The translations under genes and the position numbers were made by a program. Source: Niebla homalea (lineage: Eukaryota > Ascomycota > Lecanoromycetes > Lecanorales > Ramalinaceae). Taken from it: 64,000 nt of DNA. Where the stretch lies: the NCBI GenBank assembly GCA_019925105.1, contig JAHGAU010000001.1, forward strand, positions 2,108,001-2,172,000, written 5' to 3'. This document shows, piece after piece, positions 1 to 10,458 of the stretch. The notes beneath the pieces are model-generated. The model was given only the letters and a program-made list of their open reading frames with translations, did no database searches and had not been told where the DNA came from. Every line of letters starts with the position of its first letter. Positions within the stretch are counted from its first letter, which is position 1.

Positions 1-299
1 ACGACGACGACGACGACTCCGTCGACGGGGTGAGCGATGGCCGGGGTGGAAAGGATGACGAAAGACTGGGCACGCAGTACGATTACAGCTTGTTCCACGT
101 GATCTTCATGCTGGCGACCTGCTGGGTGGCCACCTTGCTGACACAGAACATCGATTTCGAGAACACGGGCGACTTCGCGGCCGTGGGGCGGACGTACTGG
201 GCCAGTTGGGTCAAGATTGTGAGTGCGTGGGTGTGCTACGGGATTTTTGGTTGGAGCTTGGTGGCGCCGGTGGTGCTGCCGGATAGGTTTGGGTATTGA
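1..299 (+). CDS. Serinc/Tms1-family membrane protein, C-terminal part only
   Basis: The reading frame is open from base 3 and ends at the TGA at 297-299; the gene starts outside the window. The visible 98 residues begin with an acidic Asp run, then a soluble loop, then two hydrophobic segments. The words YDYSLFHVIF, ATLLTQN, VGRTYWASWVKI and the ending VAPVVLPDRFGY match the conserved C-terminus of the TDE1/TMS (serine incorporator) family, multi-pass proteins of vacuolar or plasma membranes. Yeast Tms1 is a vacuolar member of poorly defined function. No intron is seen in this part. Family assignment is confident; function in lipid or serine handling is family knowledge only. Confidence 0.85.
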   Translation, partial: DDDDDSVDGVSDGRGGKDDERLGTQYDYSLFHVIFMLATCWVATLLTQNIDFENTGDFAAVGRTYWASWVKIVSAWVCYGIFGWSLVAPVVLPDRFGY

Positions 300-526
300 A
301 TGCGGGGACTTGGGAAACCGGCTCTGGCTTATATTCTTTCACTGTAGCGTTTGCATGTAAATATAACGACGTTTGATGATACTGGTGGACAACTCAGTCC
401 TCCCGGATTGTGATTCAACTGATATCCGCATCCTGTTTGACGGGATTCGACAACGGCCGTGGCTTTATTATTCCATGTAGCTGCGCCCTTCTGACCTCTT
501 CGCCCATCCCGGTACATTGCGCCATG
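300..526. other. Convergent 3' intergenic spacer
   Basis: Spacer between the ends of the Serinc-like gene (+) and the PPR gene (-). No further gene or strong terminator structure was recognised; it should hold both polyadenylation regions. Confidence 0.5.
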
Positions 527-2446
527 CTAGTCCTCCTTCCATCCAGTCTCCTTCATCAGCGCCTCCAGCTTCAGCCTCGGGATTCGTCCTCCCTTTCCCC
601 TCTCCAGCTCCCACACCCTCTCATCCCTTAACTTACACGCCCGCCTCGCCAAATCCATCGCCGTCCCCGCCCTCATCCGATACCCATGCCCCCGCATCTC
701 TGCCAGGTACTGCCATGCATCACCCAACTCATCGTCGCACATGACGCACACCATGATCAACCAGTCATACGTCAGCGCGTCGGGCAGCACTTTCAGGCTG
801 ACCATCTCCGAAGCGAGGAACATGGCCCGGGACTTGTCGCGCTGGTTTTGGCAGGCGTCGAGGAGGATGTTGTATGTCGCTGTCGTGGGTGAGTGTGTGG
901 CGGGGTATGCGGATTGGGTTGGCTCGACGGACTTGGAGGATGTGGTCGGGGGCAAGGAAGAGGACGCGCGCGGGTGTGGTGGCTGCGGCGCGGTGTACAA
1001 TTCCATGGTGTTGAAGAGGTGCAAGGCGCTCGGGAGGTGGCGGTGATGGACGTAGCCCTCGAGCAGGACGTGGAGAGCTTCCAGGGCGACGGGGCGGCCG
1101 GCATCGCGCATTCTCTCTAGCATGTCGTGCACGGCAACGACTTTTTTGTATTCAAGATTCCTGAGTTTCAGGAGGATAGGTCGAGTCGATGCGGTCGTGG
1201 GAGGATGGCCGGCTGCGGTCATGGTGGATAAAAGGGAAAAGGCGGGTCCTAAATCATGGGCGTTGACGTAGGTTTCGATCAGGGTTTCATAGTGGTGCAG
1301 TTGGATTGGATTGCCCGAGCGGTGGGCCAGCAGATTGAAGACTGCTGTTGCGAGGCCAGTGTCTCCATGTCGCGCGGCGCAATTAAGGATGTTGCAGCAC
1401 ATCCCGCTAGGTGGGTTGAGGTAGCCTGTTGCTACACGGGCATTGTAAGCCAGGACGGTGGCTTCATGGTGGTGATTGCGTGATGCTGTGTCCAACATGT
1501 AGAACCAGAGGGTGCCCGAGATTTCTTGTGAATTCAACCCTGTCGTATCAGGCGGGGTGGGTGGAGAGTCCAGCAGGTCAGGGTGACCTGACTCAAGACG
1601 TTCACGCATCAAGTGTAAGGCCTCATCGAGTTCGTTGATACTGCAGAGACTATAGATGATCATGTCGTATAGCCAGGGATATATGTCGACGCTTTCGGCT
1701 TTCATGCGGTCAAAGTGTTGAAGCGCGAGCTCCAACTGACGATCTTTGAGCAGTCCAACGACCACATCATGGTGTCCGTACCTCGTAAGGGAGAACCATC
1801 GCTCGCGAAGGCATTGGAGAATATGCGATCGCAGCAAATAGTCCGGATGAACGGCAAGGACCTGTGAGTAATCAGCGTGTATCCTTGGGGGCTTGGTTGC
1901 AGGGCATACCCTTAGGATAGCATGATATGTAGCAGAGTCCGGCATAATGCCCCCCTCCTCCATTTCCTGTAACAGTTGGGCAACTTCGCCAGCGGAACCC
2001 AATTGGGGGTTTCCATTGGCAGATATTAAAGCATTGTAGAGCCTTAGATTGGGTGTCTCATGGTTGATTCTGACCAGCTGCTCAACCTGCGCTTGCACCT
2101 GGATATAGTCTGCGCGTTCGCTGAATCGGTTGAGGTCTTCGTAGGCCCTCTTGATGTCTTGAGTCGAAAGTGAGGCTGCAGTCTTGGTTGGTGATGACTC
2201 CCTGCGGTCTTGATGGATCCATTGTTTCGTCTGACAGCCAAAGACAGGGTTGAAGGAGAGCCGCTTCTGCCTGGTACAGATGCTTGCTTCTGGTGAGTAT
2301 AGGCGGCAGGACGTTCGCTTGGTTATGTATATCTTCTTCCTCAAGCCCGATACTTTGGATACAGAAACCTTTCCAGAATGTGCTATAGCTGCGGTCGGAC
2401 AGAGACAATGCCACAATGCATCATTCAAGAAAGGGGTCAATGGCAT
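527..2446 (-). CDS. Pentatricopeptide repeat (PPR) protein, probably mitochondrial
   Basis: A single open frame of 639 codons, with the first ATG at 2446; the frame extends four codons upstream but without another ATG. The N-terminus is rich in Arg, Lys, Ser and Leu with few acidic residues, as in a mitochondrial presequence. From about residue 90 to the end there are recurrent helical pairs of PPR type, for example around LYNALISANG, YDMIIYSLCSINELDEAL, YNILLDACQNQRDKSRAM and LTYDWLIMVC. A low-complexity Pro/Ser/Thr stretch interrupts the array at about residues 480-510. PPR proteins bind organellar RNA and act in its processing or translation; the target cannot be told from sequence. I do not recognise a specific named orthologue. 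Confidence 0.75.
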   Translation of the reverse strand: MPLTPFLNDALWHCLCPTAAIAHSGKVSVSKVSGLRKKIYITKRTSCRLYSPEASICTRQKRLSFNPVFGCQTKQWIHQDRRESSPTKTAASLSTQDIKRAYEDLNRFSERADYIQVQAQVEQLVRINHETPNLRLYNALISANGNPQLGSAGEVAQLLQEMEEGGIMPDSATYHAILRVCPATKPPRIHADYSQVLAVHPDYLLRSHILQCLRERWFSLTRYGHHDVVVGLLKDRQLELALQHFDRMKAESVDIYPWLYDMIIYSLCSINELDEALHLMRERLESGHPDLLDSPPTPPDTTGLNSQEISGTLWFYMLDTASRNHHHEATVLAYNARVATGYLNPPSGMCCNILNCAARHGDTGLATAVFNLLAHRSGNPIQLHHYETLIETYVNAHDLGPAFSLLSTMTAAGHPPTTASTRPILLKLRNLEYKKVVAVHDMLERMRDAGRPVALEALHVLLEGYVHHRHLPSALHLFNTMELYTAPQPPHPRASSSLPPTTSSKSVEPTQSAYPATHSPTTATYNILLDACQNQRDKSRAMFLASEMVSLKVLPDALTYDWLIMVCVMCDDELGDAWQYLAEMRGHGYRMRAGTAMDLARRACKLRDERVWELERGKGGRIPRLKLEALMKETGWKED

Positions 2447-2790
2447 TGATTTCCTCAAGTGGACGAGTTGATCTGGAGCTCACCCTCGTCACCTAGGCTT
2501 GAGGAACGAAACAAGGTTCCGCCGCGTCGGTCACGTGCAGCCCGAAATAAATATATATATGCATAGAATATGATAATCGCGCTCAAATACCCCTTTTGAA
2601 GACTCCTTCTCATGCTCACCGTGCTCTTCCTTCAACTATAGAGAGGACGTTCGCTGACAACCCTCATCATAGTAGCTATATGCATGATCTTTGGGCTCTC
2701 GTATATCTCACAGGGTGCTATCATGATGGAACCTCCCCCAATAATGCTGTTCGGGTAATGCCTCTGTTCTGTGAAACAAGACCATTGTCA
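2447..2790. other. Spacer: PPR promoter and nitrite reductase 3' end
   Basis: Holds the upstream region of the PPR gene (both neighbours are on the minus strand) and the 3' flank of nitrite reductase. An AT-rich run (ATATATATATGC) lies near 2550-2565, about 110 bp upstream of the PPR ATG. No gene is seen. Confidence 0.4.
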
Positions 2791-5700
2791 TCACCAATCT
2801 ATGCTGCCATTGCCTCCGGTGGTAATCTCCTGCGCCGCTCGACTCTCACCCATGCCATTCCGCAAGTGACTGTCTGCAAAAGGTTTGCGACCTTTCATCC
2901 CTTTGAGCTTCTCATCCAGCTTTTTGAACGGTTCGCTTCCTTCCCCTTTCTTGACCTTCCACGTCTCTGTCCCCAACCGCTTGTCCAGCTCGTCGACGGG
3001 AGGCAATTTCAGATAAACCCAACCATCATCTCTCTCTTCGATGGGGAATGTGGCGATATTAACTTCGTCGTCGTTCGAGCAACGCCCCGCATCTACGCCA
3101 TTGAGCGTGAAGTTCCTCTTATGGAATGGGCAGGAGACCCATAATTTGTCGCTCTTAACATCGTCTCCAATCAGACCTTCGCTGAGCGCAAAGGTACGCT
3201 TGTGGGGGCACATTTGCTGCGTCGCATACCACTTACCTTTGATCTTGAAGATTGCGAGCTGGGTGTCGCCGCGCTTAACGTTCTTGCTGGATCCGGTAGG
3301 AGAAGTGTCATCAGCAAACATTTCCGCCTCGACGACGGGCTGCCATGTCAGAGAGCTCCATTGTGTGCCTCGAAAGTCTTCCTTTATCGATTCTCTTGGC
3401 CAATCCGCCGGACGCGATTTACCGCGCTCCGTTACTACCTCCACGTTATTAGGTAGAGTGTCCTTCGTGTTACCAAATTGTTTGAAGTTGGCTTTACGTG
3501 ACTCATCATTGATGGCCTCAGTCCATTCGCAGAAGAAGGTTCCGACTAATTCGTTCATTTGGTCTTCAAGTGATGCTGCAATGCCAAGCTTATCCTCTAA
3601 GACGACTTCACGCAGATACTTGATGCCTCCAGGTAACTGTTCGATCCACCGGGCAGTCCGTTGCAATTTGTCAGCTGTGCGTATGTAGAACATCAGGTAC
3701 CGATCGATGATGGGCACAATGTCGTCAGGTGGGACGTCCTTGGCGAGAAGCTCACTATGACGAGGTTTGGCACCTCCGTTACCGCCAACAAACAGGTTGA
3801 AGCCTTTGTCGGTCGCAATGAGACCAAAGTCCTTGTTTTGCGCTTCCGCACATTCACGTACGCATCCGCTGACTCCTCCCTTCATCTTGTGGGGTGAGCG
3901 GATTGACTTGTAACGCTCCTCCAAACGGATAGCCATGCCAACGCTATCGCCAATGCCGAAACGACACCAGCTAGTGCCCACACAGGACTTGACAGTGCGA
4001 AGAGACTTTGCATACGCGTGTCCCGATTCCATACCTGCATTGACCAAAGCTGTCCAAATGTCAATGAGATCCTCTTTCTTTGCACCAAACATATCAATGC
4101 GTTGGCCACCCGTGATCTTGCAGTATAGATTATACTTCTTAGCGACAGTGCCAATGACGATGAGTTTCTCGGGAGTAATCTCCCCACCTGCTACTCGAGG
4201 GATGACTGAAAAAGTACCATTTCGTTGAATGTTACCCAGGAATCGGTCATTGGTGTCTTGCAGTCCATGGATGGGCTTATCCATCACATGTTGGTTATAC
4301 AACGAGGCCAAGATCGAACCAATGGCTGGTTTGCAGGCTTCACATCCTACCGAGTTCGCATCTCTGCCACACTCTTGCATGACTTCGGGTAGAGTCCTGA
4401 GCTTCTTCACATATACGATGTTGAATAAGTCTGCTCTTGAGTACTGAAAGTGTGGACATAGATGATTCAGCACCTCGGTTCCTTGAGCCCTCATTTCAGA
4501 GTTAAAGATAGTCTGGACGAGTGGCATACAGCCACCGCAGCCGGTCCCAGCTTTTGTACAGGACTTGACATCACCAATACTTTTGCACGAGCCATCCTTG
4601 ACCACCTTGCAGACATCACCCTTGGTGACGTTGTGACAAGAGCATATTTGAGTGTCATCTGTCAAATCACTACCATCGTCATCTCCCTCTTTGCCGGCTC
4701 CCAAGATGAACTGACTTGGTGGCACATCCAGTTGTTTGTGATTCTTGACCATCGGGACTAGCTTGACATAATCCTTCGTGTCTCCGATCATCATACCACC
4801 AAGTAGATATTTGCCGTCCATGGTAAACAGATATTTCTTGTAGATCGCTTGAAATGGATCCTTATAAGTCAATGCTTTGACCGGTGGTGGCGGTGGGCCG
4901 TCAGTCATCTTCTTGACCTGATCTTGCTGCTGTACCTCATCAGACGAAACCTTCTTCGCCGTGTGCCTATTTGTGGGGAGATCCTTTGGGCCATCTCGAT
5001 CTGCAAAGAAATCGCCAAAGCTCGCCACCTCCACTCCTAATAGTTTCAGTTTCGTGCTCAAATCCGGTCTTTTAAATTTCCGCAGGCTATGGGCTTTTGC
5101 CTGTGTAAGGTTGAAAGCAAGGACTTCCGCCATCTCAATACCAGGCGCGATCAGGCCAAAGGTCTGGTTCTCCCAGCTGGCACACTCGCCAATGGCATAG
5201 ATGTCCTCATGGCTTGTCTTCAGATCTGGATCGATTACTATGCCTCCGCCACGATCTGCACATTTGATATCAGCTCGTCGTGCAAGCTCATCCCGTGCTT
5301 TGATGCCGATTCCAAACATGAGGCATTGGCAATCCATACGTTCGCCATCTTCAAATAGCACCCCTTTGACCGTGTTGTCTACATCCACTTCGATCTTGGC
5401 GACTCGTTTACCGAGAAGTACATCGAGCCCAAGCTTCTGCACCAGCTCAACCACCATGCCACCTGCGTCGCCATCCAATTGCCTGCTGAGGACCCAGCGA
5501 TTTCGTTCAATCAACTTCACCTGACCAAACGTCGCTAAATCCATCATAGCTTTGGCAGCTTCCAGGCCAAGCAGTCCTCCACCAACGACTGCGCCAGTGC
5601 TGCCTTTGCACAAGTCTGCATAACTAATGAGCTTTTCGAGATCATCTATAGTGCGATAGACAAAAACCCCTTTGGCGTCATGGCCAGGTGTATGTCTCGG

Positions 5701-6156
5701 TAGTAGAGCATCAGAGCCAGTCGCAAGCACTAGAATATCGTAAGGAACGGTGTCTCCAGTCGAAGTCGAGACAAGCCGGGCAGAAGGATGTAGCTGGGTT
5801 ACTCTTGTATTCAGATGATAATTCAGGGAGCCCTCGGGCATACCCGAATACCAATCCCGGGGATTCAGATACAGGTTCTCAGCATTCCGGTGCTGAAAGA
5901 AGCTGGTCAGACCAACGCGGTTGTAAGCTAGATGCGGTTCCTCCCCAATAACCACAACGTCGTATTCTCTCCTCCTAGCATCCATCTTCATGAGCTTCTC
6001 GATGAAAGCTACTCCTACCATACCCAATCCCACAACAACCACTCGCTTTCGACGAGATTTCTGAACGGGATCCTGCGGAGAACCTTCCTCCACATCTTGC
6101 ATGTTAACTGGGACCTTGCCGGCCTGCATGCCAGGCGAAGAGTCTGCCCACGACAT
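2791..6156 (-). CDS. niiA: Assimilatory nitrite reductase [NAD(P)H]
   Basis: Reduces nitrite to ammonium in the cytosol, the second step of nitrate assimilation. One uninterrupted frame of 1121 residues, close to the usual fungal length; ATG at 6156. Domains in order: an FAD-binding Rossmann motif ([10 protein letters not shown], about 39-48); a second nucleotide-binding motif ([16 protein letters not shown], about 190); a BFD-like [2Fe-2S] region with CSCHNV and CGGC near 505-545; the ferredoxin-like and sirohaem/[4Fe-4S] halves with [10 protein letters not shown] and [10 protein letters not shown], supplying four Cys ligands; and a C-terminal Rieske-type domain with C983-P-H985 and C1009-P-F-H1012. 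It is divergent from the nitrate reductase gene and shares its promoter. No intron is needed, although many fungal homologues have several. Named from clear family identity. Confidence 0.97.
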   Translation of the reverse strand: MSWADSSPGMQAGKVPVNMQDVEEGSPQDPVQKSRRKRVVVVGLGMVGVAFIEKLMKMDARRREYDVVVIGEEPHLAYNRVGLTSFFQHRNAENLYLNPRDWYSGMPEGSLNYHLNTRVTQLHPSARLVSTSTGDTVPYDILVLATGSDALLPRHTPGHDAKGVFVYRTIDDLEKLISYADLCKGSTGAVVGGGLLGLEAAKAMMDLATFGQVKLIERNRWVLSRQLDGDAGGMVVELVQKLGLDVLLGKRVAKIEVDVDNTVKGVLFEDGERMDCQCLMFGIGIKARDELARRADIKCADRGGGIVIDPDLKTSHEDIYAIGECASWENQTFGLIAPGIEMAEVLAFNLTQAKAHSLRKFKRPDLSTKLKLLGVEVASFGDFFADRDGPKDLPTNRHTAKKVSSDEVQQQDQVKKMTDGPPPPPVKALTYKDPFQAIYKKYLFTMDGKYLLGGMMIGDTKDYVKLVPMVKNHKQLDVPPSQFILGAGKEGDDDGSDLTDDTQICSCHNVTKGDVCKVVKDGSCKSIGDVKSCTKAGTGCGGCMPLVQTIFNSEMRAQGTEVLNHLCPHFQYSRADLFNIVYVKKLRTLPEVMQECGRDANSVGCEACKPAIGSILASLYNQHVMDKPIHGLQDTNDRFLGNIQRNGTFSVIPRVAGGEITPEKLIVIGTVAKKYNLYCKITGGQRIDMFGAKKEDLIDIWTALVNAGMESGHAYAKSLRTVKSCVGTSWCRFGIGDSVGMAIRLEERYKSIRSPHKMKGGVSGCVRECAEAQNKDFGLIATDKGFNLFVGGNGGAKPRHSELLAKDVPPDDIVPIIDRYLMFYIRTADKLQRTARWIEQLPGGIKYLREVVLEDKLGIAASLEDQMNELVGTFFCEWTEAINDESRKANFKQFGNTKDTLPNNVEVVTERGKSRPADWPRESIKEDFRGTQWSSLTWQPVVEAEMFADDTSPTGSSKNVKRGDTQLAIFKIKGKWYATQQMCPHKRTFALSEGLIGDDVKSDKLWVSCPFHKRNFTLNGVDAGRCSNDDEVNIATFPIEERDDGWVYLKLPPVDELDKRLGTETWKVKKGEGSEPFKKLDEKLKGMKGRKPFADSHLRNGMGESRAAQEITTGGNGSIDW

Positions 6157-6565
6157 TATATTTGTTGGTCAGGAGAGAAAGTGAAACGGTGAGTAGCGGA
6201 GTATCAGTACATCTTGAGAGAGACGTGCCACAAGAAATGGGATCTTTCGACGGGGACTTGGAAAGCATGCAAGAGGACACGACCACAAGCGACGAGTAGG
6301 ACAACAAATACGAAACGGAGGTGCAGAGGAGAACGCCCTGACACGAGCAAGCGCAGGCCCAGAAGTCATCTTGGCCATGCATATCCCATGCACCACCTGG
6401 ATACCCGCGGGGAAAGGTATACAGCCGCTTGGTCCACACCTTCCGGGAAAACAAACAGCCTTATCGAAATACATACTGAGTGTGAATACTACCATAGGAA
6501 GCCCAAAGATACGGTGACTCGGTGAGTAGGTGTATTTCCTCGGCCAGCTTTCGCGTGAGCACTAC

Positions 6566-6571
6566 GATAAG
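6566..6571 (+). promoter_or_regulatory. GATA-factor site (GATAAG)
   Basis: Six-base AreA/NIT2-type site about 410 bp upstream of the niiA ATG. The motif is short, and its significance rests on the company of other GATA sites and the NirA site. Confidence 0.4.
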
Positions 6572-6708
6572 AGAACGACTTCTGATTAGCGCATTGATTG
6601 CCAAGGTTGAACGACTAAGCAATTATCCACTAGTCCTTCACTTTTAGCTCGCCATGTCTATGGGATTGAGCGAGGGAGGGTCATACGTGTGTCCAAAAAC
6701 TATTCGTG

Positions 6709-6716
6709 CTCCGCGG
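6709..6716 (+). promoter_or_regulatory. NirA-type site CTCCGCGG
   Basis: Exact match to CTCCGHGG, the target of the Zn-cluster activator NirA/NIT-4. It lies 553 bp from the niiA ATG and 738 bp from the niaD ATG, roughly central in the shared promoter. Confidence 0.55.
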
Positions 6717-7002
6717 TGCAAAGCGGACACACTATCGTCAGCAGTGCATGGCATTCAGTGTCCAATTCCGTGGATTGAAACATTCCGGCTAAGATCTCGG
6801 CAAGGAACATGACTGCTCTCAAGATCCTTCAGAGGCGGCAATTTTACGGACGATCTTTGTGGGGAGACGATCAAGTCTATGTCCTGCAGCTATCATGATT
6901 CTCGGGGAATCACAGAGACTGTTCATTGCTGATATTGTGAAAGCCACTGCTCATGAAGCTTGAAACAGCACAATATAGCCCTGTGATTGGCATTCAGCCA
7001 GA

Positions 7003-7008
7003 GATAAG
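7003..7008 (+). promoter_or_regulatory. GATA-factor site (GATAAG)
   Basis: Six-base AreA/NIT2-type site about 445 bp upstream of the niaD ATG. A reverse-orientation copy (CTTATC) lies at 6460-6465. Confidence 0.4.
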
Positions 7009-7453
7009 AACCCCCAAACGTTAGAGCGGTAAGCAAGTCAAGTCGATGACGCTCCACGCTGTAAATCACTTTAGTTTGCAGCTTCTGCGCCGTCAAGAAT
7101 CTTTGGGCTGGCATGTGGAGTTGCGGAGCACATCTGTCAACATTCAGCCACTTCCGCGGATTTCCTTTTGCTTCCCTACCTCTGCTTCCATTGGATCATC
7201 TTTTACTCCGCTAGATGCTAGTCATGCTACAATCACGAAGTTTATGATGGTCGTTTTCGGTTATGCTTTTTGCCGTTGTATATGAAAATACATGTCTCAC
7301 CTTCGGTATCGTGAGTGGGCTTGGCCATTGGGATATAGCGTCTTCCTCAACTTATGACCAGTATCAAAATATCTTGGTAGAAATGCGCTGAACCTCAAGC
7401 TTTGAACCTCCTGTGTACCTTGGGATTTTTGTGGTGTTTCTTGAATCCTCCAC

Positions 7454-10178
7454 ATGGAAGATCCTATCAGCCAAGATGGTCACTCAAGAGCAGTGCTCGG
7501 GAAGCACCAGGAACTACCACCTACACCACCCACGTCCGATTCATACGACGAAGATGCCGAAGCGCTTCCAGTTGTACCTGCATCATCAAGACCCACAGTG
7601 ACCCTGGACGTCGACAAGAATACTCCTGACTCCCATGTTCCGCGGGATCCCCGACTGATACGATTGACCGGGGCACACCCTTTCAATGTCGAGGCTCCTC
7701 TCTCTGCCCTCTTCAATGAAGGCTTCCTGACAAGTCCAGAGCTCTTCTATGTTCGAAATCATGGCGCAGTACCGGAAGTCCTGGACGAAAATATACCGGA
7801 TTGGGAATTCTCCATAGAAGGGTAAATGCACTGTTGGTATCCAAGCTCAAAGTTGACAGACGGACAGGCTAGTCAAATATCCAATAAAGCTTACGCTGAG
7901 GGAGCTTCTTGAGGAGTATGACCAAATTACATGTCCAGTAACTCTTGTCTGTGCCGGCAACAGGAGGAAGGAGCAGAATCAAGTACGGAAAACCAAAGGC
8001 TTCTCTTGGGGGGCCGCAGGCGTCTCAACTGCTTTGTTCACAGGAGTAGCTTTCTCGGAACTGCTCAAGAAAGCTCGTCCGCTGAGGAAGGCTAGGTATG
8101 TCTGCATGGAAGGCGCTGATAAGCTTGTACGTCCTCACAAATCAATTGCGCCTTCACAAACTAATCACGTGATCCAGCCAAATGGGTACTATGGAACTTC
8201 CGTCAAGTTGAATTGGGCCATGGATCCACATCGTGGCATGATGCTGGCTCACAAGATGAACGGGACTCCGCTTACTCCCGATCATGGTAAACCGTTACGC
8301 GCAGTCATTCCAGGACAGATTGGCGGTCGCAGCGTTAAGTGGTTGACCAAAATCATTGTGACTGCTGCTCCCAGTGATAATTGGTATCATATCTACGACA
8401 ACAGAGTGTTGCCTACTATGGTGGACCCTGAGCAATCTGCCAACGATCCAGCAACGTGGGCTGATGAACGATATGCAATCTACGATCTCAGTGTAAATTC
8501 TGCTACTGTTTATCCTTCTCATGAAGAACAGATTAGTCTATCCAAAACAACCCTGTCGTATACCGTCATGGGGTATGCTTATAGTGGTGGAGGACGAAGG
8601 GTGACTCGAGTAGAGCTTTCTGTTGACAAAGGACGCACGTGGCGTCTGGCAAGAATTGACTATCCAGAAGACCGCTACCGAGATACGGAGCGGTATTTAT
8701 ATGGTGGACGATTGGACATGTCTTGGCGGGAAAGCTGTTTTTGCTGGTGTCACTGGTCGCTGGATTTGTCAATTGCAGAGCTGGCTAGCGTAGATGATCT
8801 GGTGGTGAGGGCAATGGACGACAGCATGTGTATACAGCCTAAGGATATGTATTGGAGCGTGTTGGGAATGATGAACAACCCCTGGTTTCGAATCACCATT
8901 CACAACGAAGGCGATCATCTGAGATTTGAGCATCCTACCCAACCCGCTCTGCAACCGGGCGGCTGGATGGAGCGAGTCAAGAAGGCAGGGGGGAACCTTA
9001 CCAATGGCCACTGGGGCGAAAGGACTGGTAACGAAGACGAAGACCCGCAGGAATTTGATACAGCGCCAGAGATTCTAATGATCAAAGAGGGTCTCAAGAA
9101 CGAAATCTCCATGGACGATCTCCGCAAGCACGACAACGAAACAGACCCCTGGTTTGTCGTCAACGGGGAAGTCTACTCGGGGACAGCCTTCATGAAAGAT
9201 CATCCTGGTGGCGCTCAGAGTATCATAAGTGCGGCTGGACTGGACAGCAGCGATGAATTCATGGGCATCCACAGCGAGACAGCCAAAGCCATGATGCCTT
9301 CATATCATGTTGGCACACTCTCTTCTTCCGCCCTGACGACCATCACAAACGGACCAGTCCCCGATGCTTCACCCTCAGACGAACCACGCCCTACCTTCCT
9401 CAACCCCCGCCAATGGGCCACCGCGCCCCTGACGGGCAAACGAGCCATCTCCTCGGACACCATCATCCTCACCTTCCAACTCCAGCACTCCGCCCAAACG
9501 CTCGGCTTACCGGTAGGCCAACACCTCATGATCCGGCTCAAGGACCCTTCCTCGCCGGCGGGCAAAGACTCCATCGTCCGCTCCTACACCCCGATCTCGG
9601 CCACCACAAAGCAAGGCCACCTCGAGGTGCTGGTGAAGCTCTACCTCGACACCGCCGCCAACGCCGGCGGCAAGATGAGCAAGGCCCTGCACTCCCTCGC
9701 CGTGGGCAGCACCGCCGATTTCAAGGGCCCGATCGGGAAGTTCGAGTACAAGGGCGACGGGCTGTGCGTCGTCTCCGGCCGGGAGCGCCGGGTGAAGCGG
9801 TTCGCGATGATCTGCGCGGGCTCGGGCATCACGCCCATCTTCCAGGTGTTTCGGGCGGTGATGCAGCACCCGGGCGATCGGACGGGCTGTACGGTGCTGA
9901 ACGGGAACCGGATGGTGGAGGACATCCTGTGCCGGGAGGATCTGGAGGCCTTGTTGAGGGGCAATGAGGATCGAGGGGAGGTGATCCACACGCTTACCAA
10001 GGCGCCGTACGGGTGGAAGGGATTGGTGGGGAGGATCGGTGGGGAGTTGACGAGGAAGCATTGCAAGCGGGATGGGGATACGATGGTGCTGATTTGTGGA
10101 CCCGAAGCGTTGGAAAGGAGTGTTCACAAAGCGTTGAAGGAGCAGGGATGGGAGGATGAGCAGATCCTCTTCTTCTGA
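7454..10178 (+). CDS. niaD: Assimilatory nitrate reductase [NADPH]
   Basis: Reduces nitrate to nitrite in the cytosol. Model: 7454-7821, 7868-8126, 8178-10178, giving 875 residues, the normal fungal size. Intron 1 (46 bp, GTAAAT..ACAG) has an in-frame stop at its donor; intron 2 (51 bp, GTACGT..CCAG) is phase-neutral and stop-free, and its removal restores the family sequence GADKLPNGYYG. Domains: molybdopterin domain with the Mo-ligand Cys in LVCAGNRRKEQN (about 150); Mo dimerisation domain; cytochrome b5 domain with haem ligands in HPGG and the later GIHSE; FAD domain with RSYTPIS and GPIGKFEY; and NADPH domain with CAGSGITPIFQ and ICGPEALE. It is divergent from niiA. No nitrate transporter gene lies beside the pair in this window. 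The last third is noticeably GC-rich, without sign of foreign origin. Confidence 0.97.
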
Positions 10179-10458
10179 GGATGGCATACTGTTTGAGGAA
10201 TATTTGCTTCGAGTTTTGAATCGCTCTTATGTTGCTCATGATTTCTAGAGGTGTTCGGTTTCCCCCATAGGGCTGGCACTTGTGATATCACGAGGGACAT
10301 GGGATACATACAGTGGTCATACAATCGAGCAAGGTGTATCTCGCTCTGAACTGGCAAGAACAGCAGCGCAATGGTCTAAGTCTATCTGGGTTCTCCACCT
10401 TCCTCGGCTTCAATTCTTCCAGAGTGGCATCTGACTGACCCCGGTCGTGGTGGCCAGA
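10179..10458. other. Convergent spacer niaD / Hsp110
   Basis: 3' flanks of the nitrate reductase (+) and Hsp110 (-) genes. Nothing else recognised. Confidence 0.4.

Larger units (their letters stand above)
6157..7453. promoter_or_regulatory. Bidirectional niiA-niaD promoter
   Basis: A 1297-bp region between the two divergent nitrate genes. It contains one exact match to the NirA-binding consensus CTCCGHGG (6709-6716) and two one-mismatch relatives (TTCCGTGG near 6766; TTCCGCGG at 7152-7159). GATA-factor sites are frequent: GATAAG at 6566-6571 and 7003-7008, its reverse CTTATC at 6460-6465, plus shorter GATA/TATC cores. In Aspergillus the pathway activator NirA and the nitrogen activator AreA act together at the equivalent promoter; that this holds here is inference. 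Small open frames inside it look like chance. Confidence 0.75.

Noticed and set aside
9413..10187. Long open frames overlapping the GC-rich end of nitrate reductase on both strands
   Set aside because: They are shadows of the true frame, rich in Arg, Pro and Gly, and the nitrate reductase frame carries the conserved motifs.
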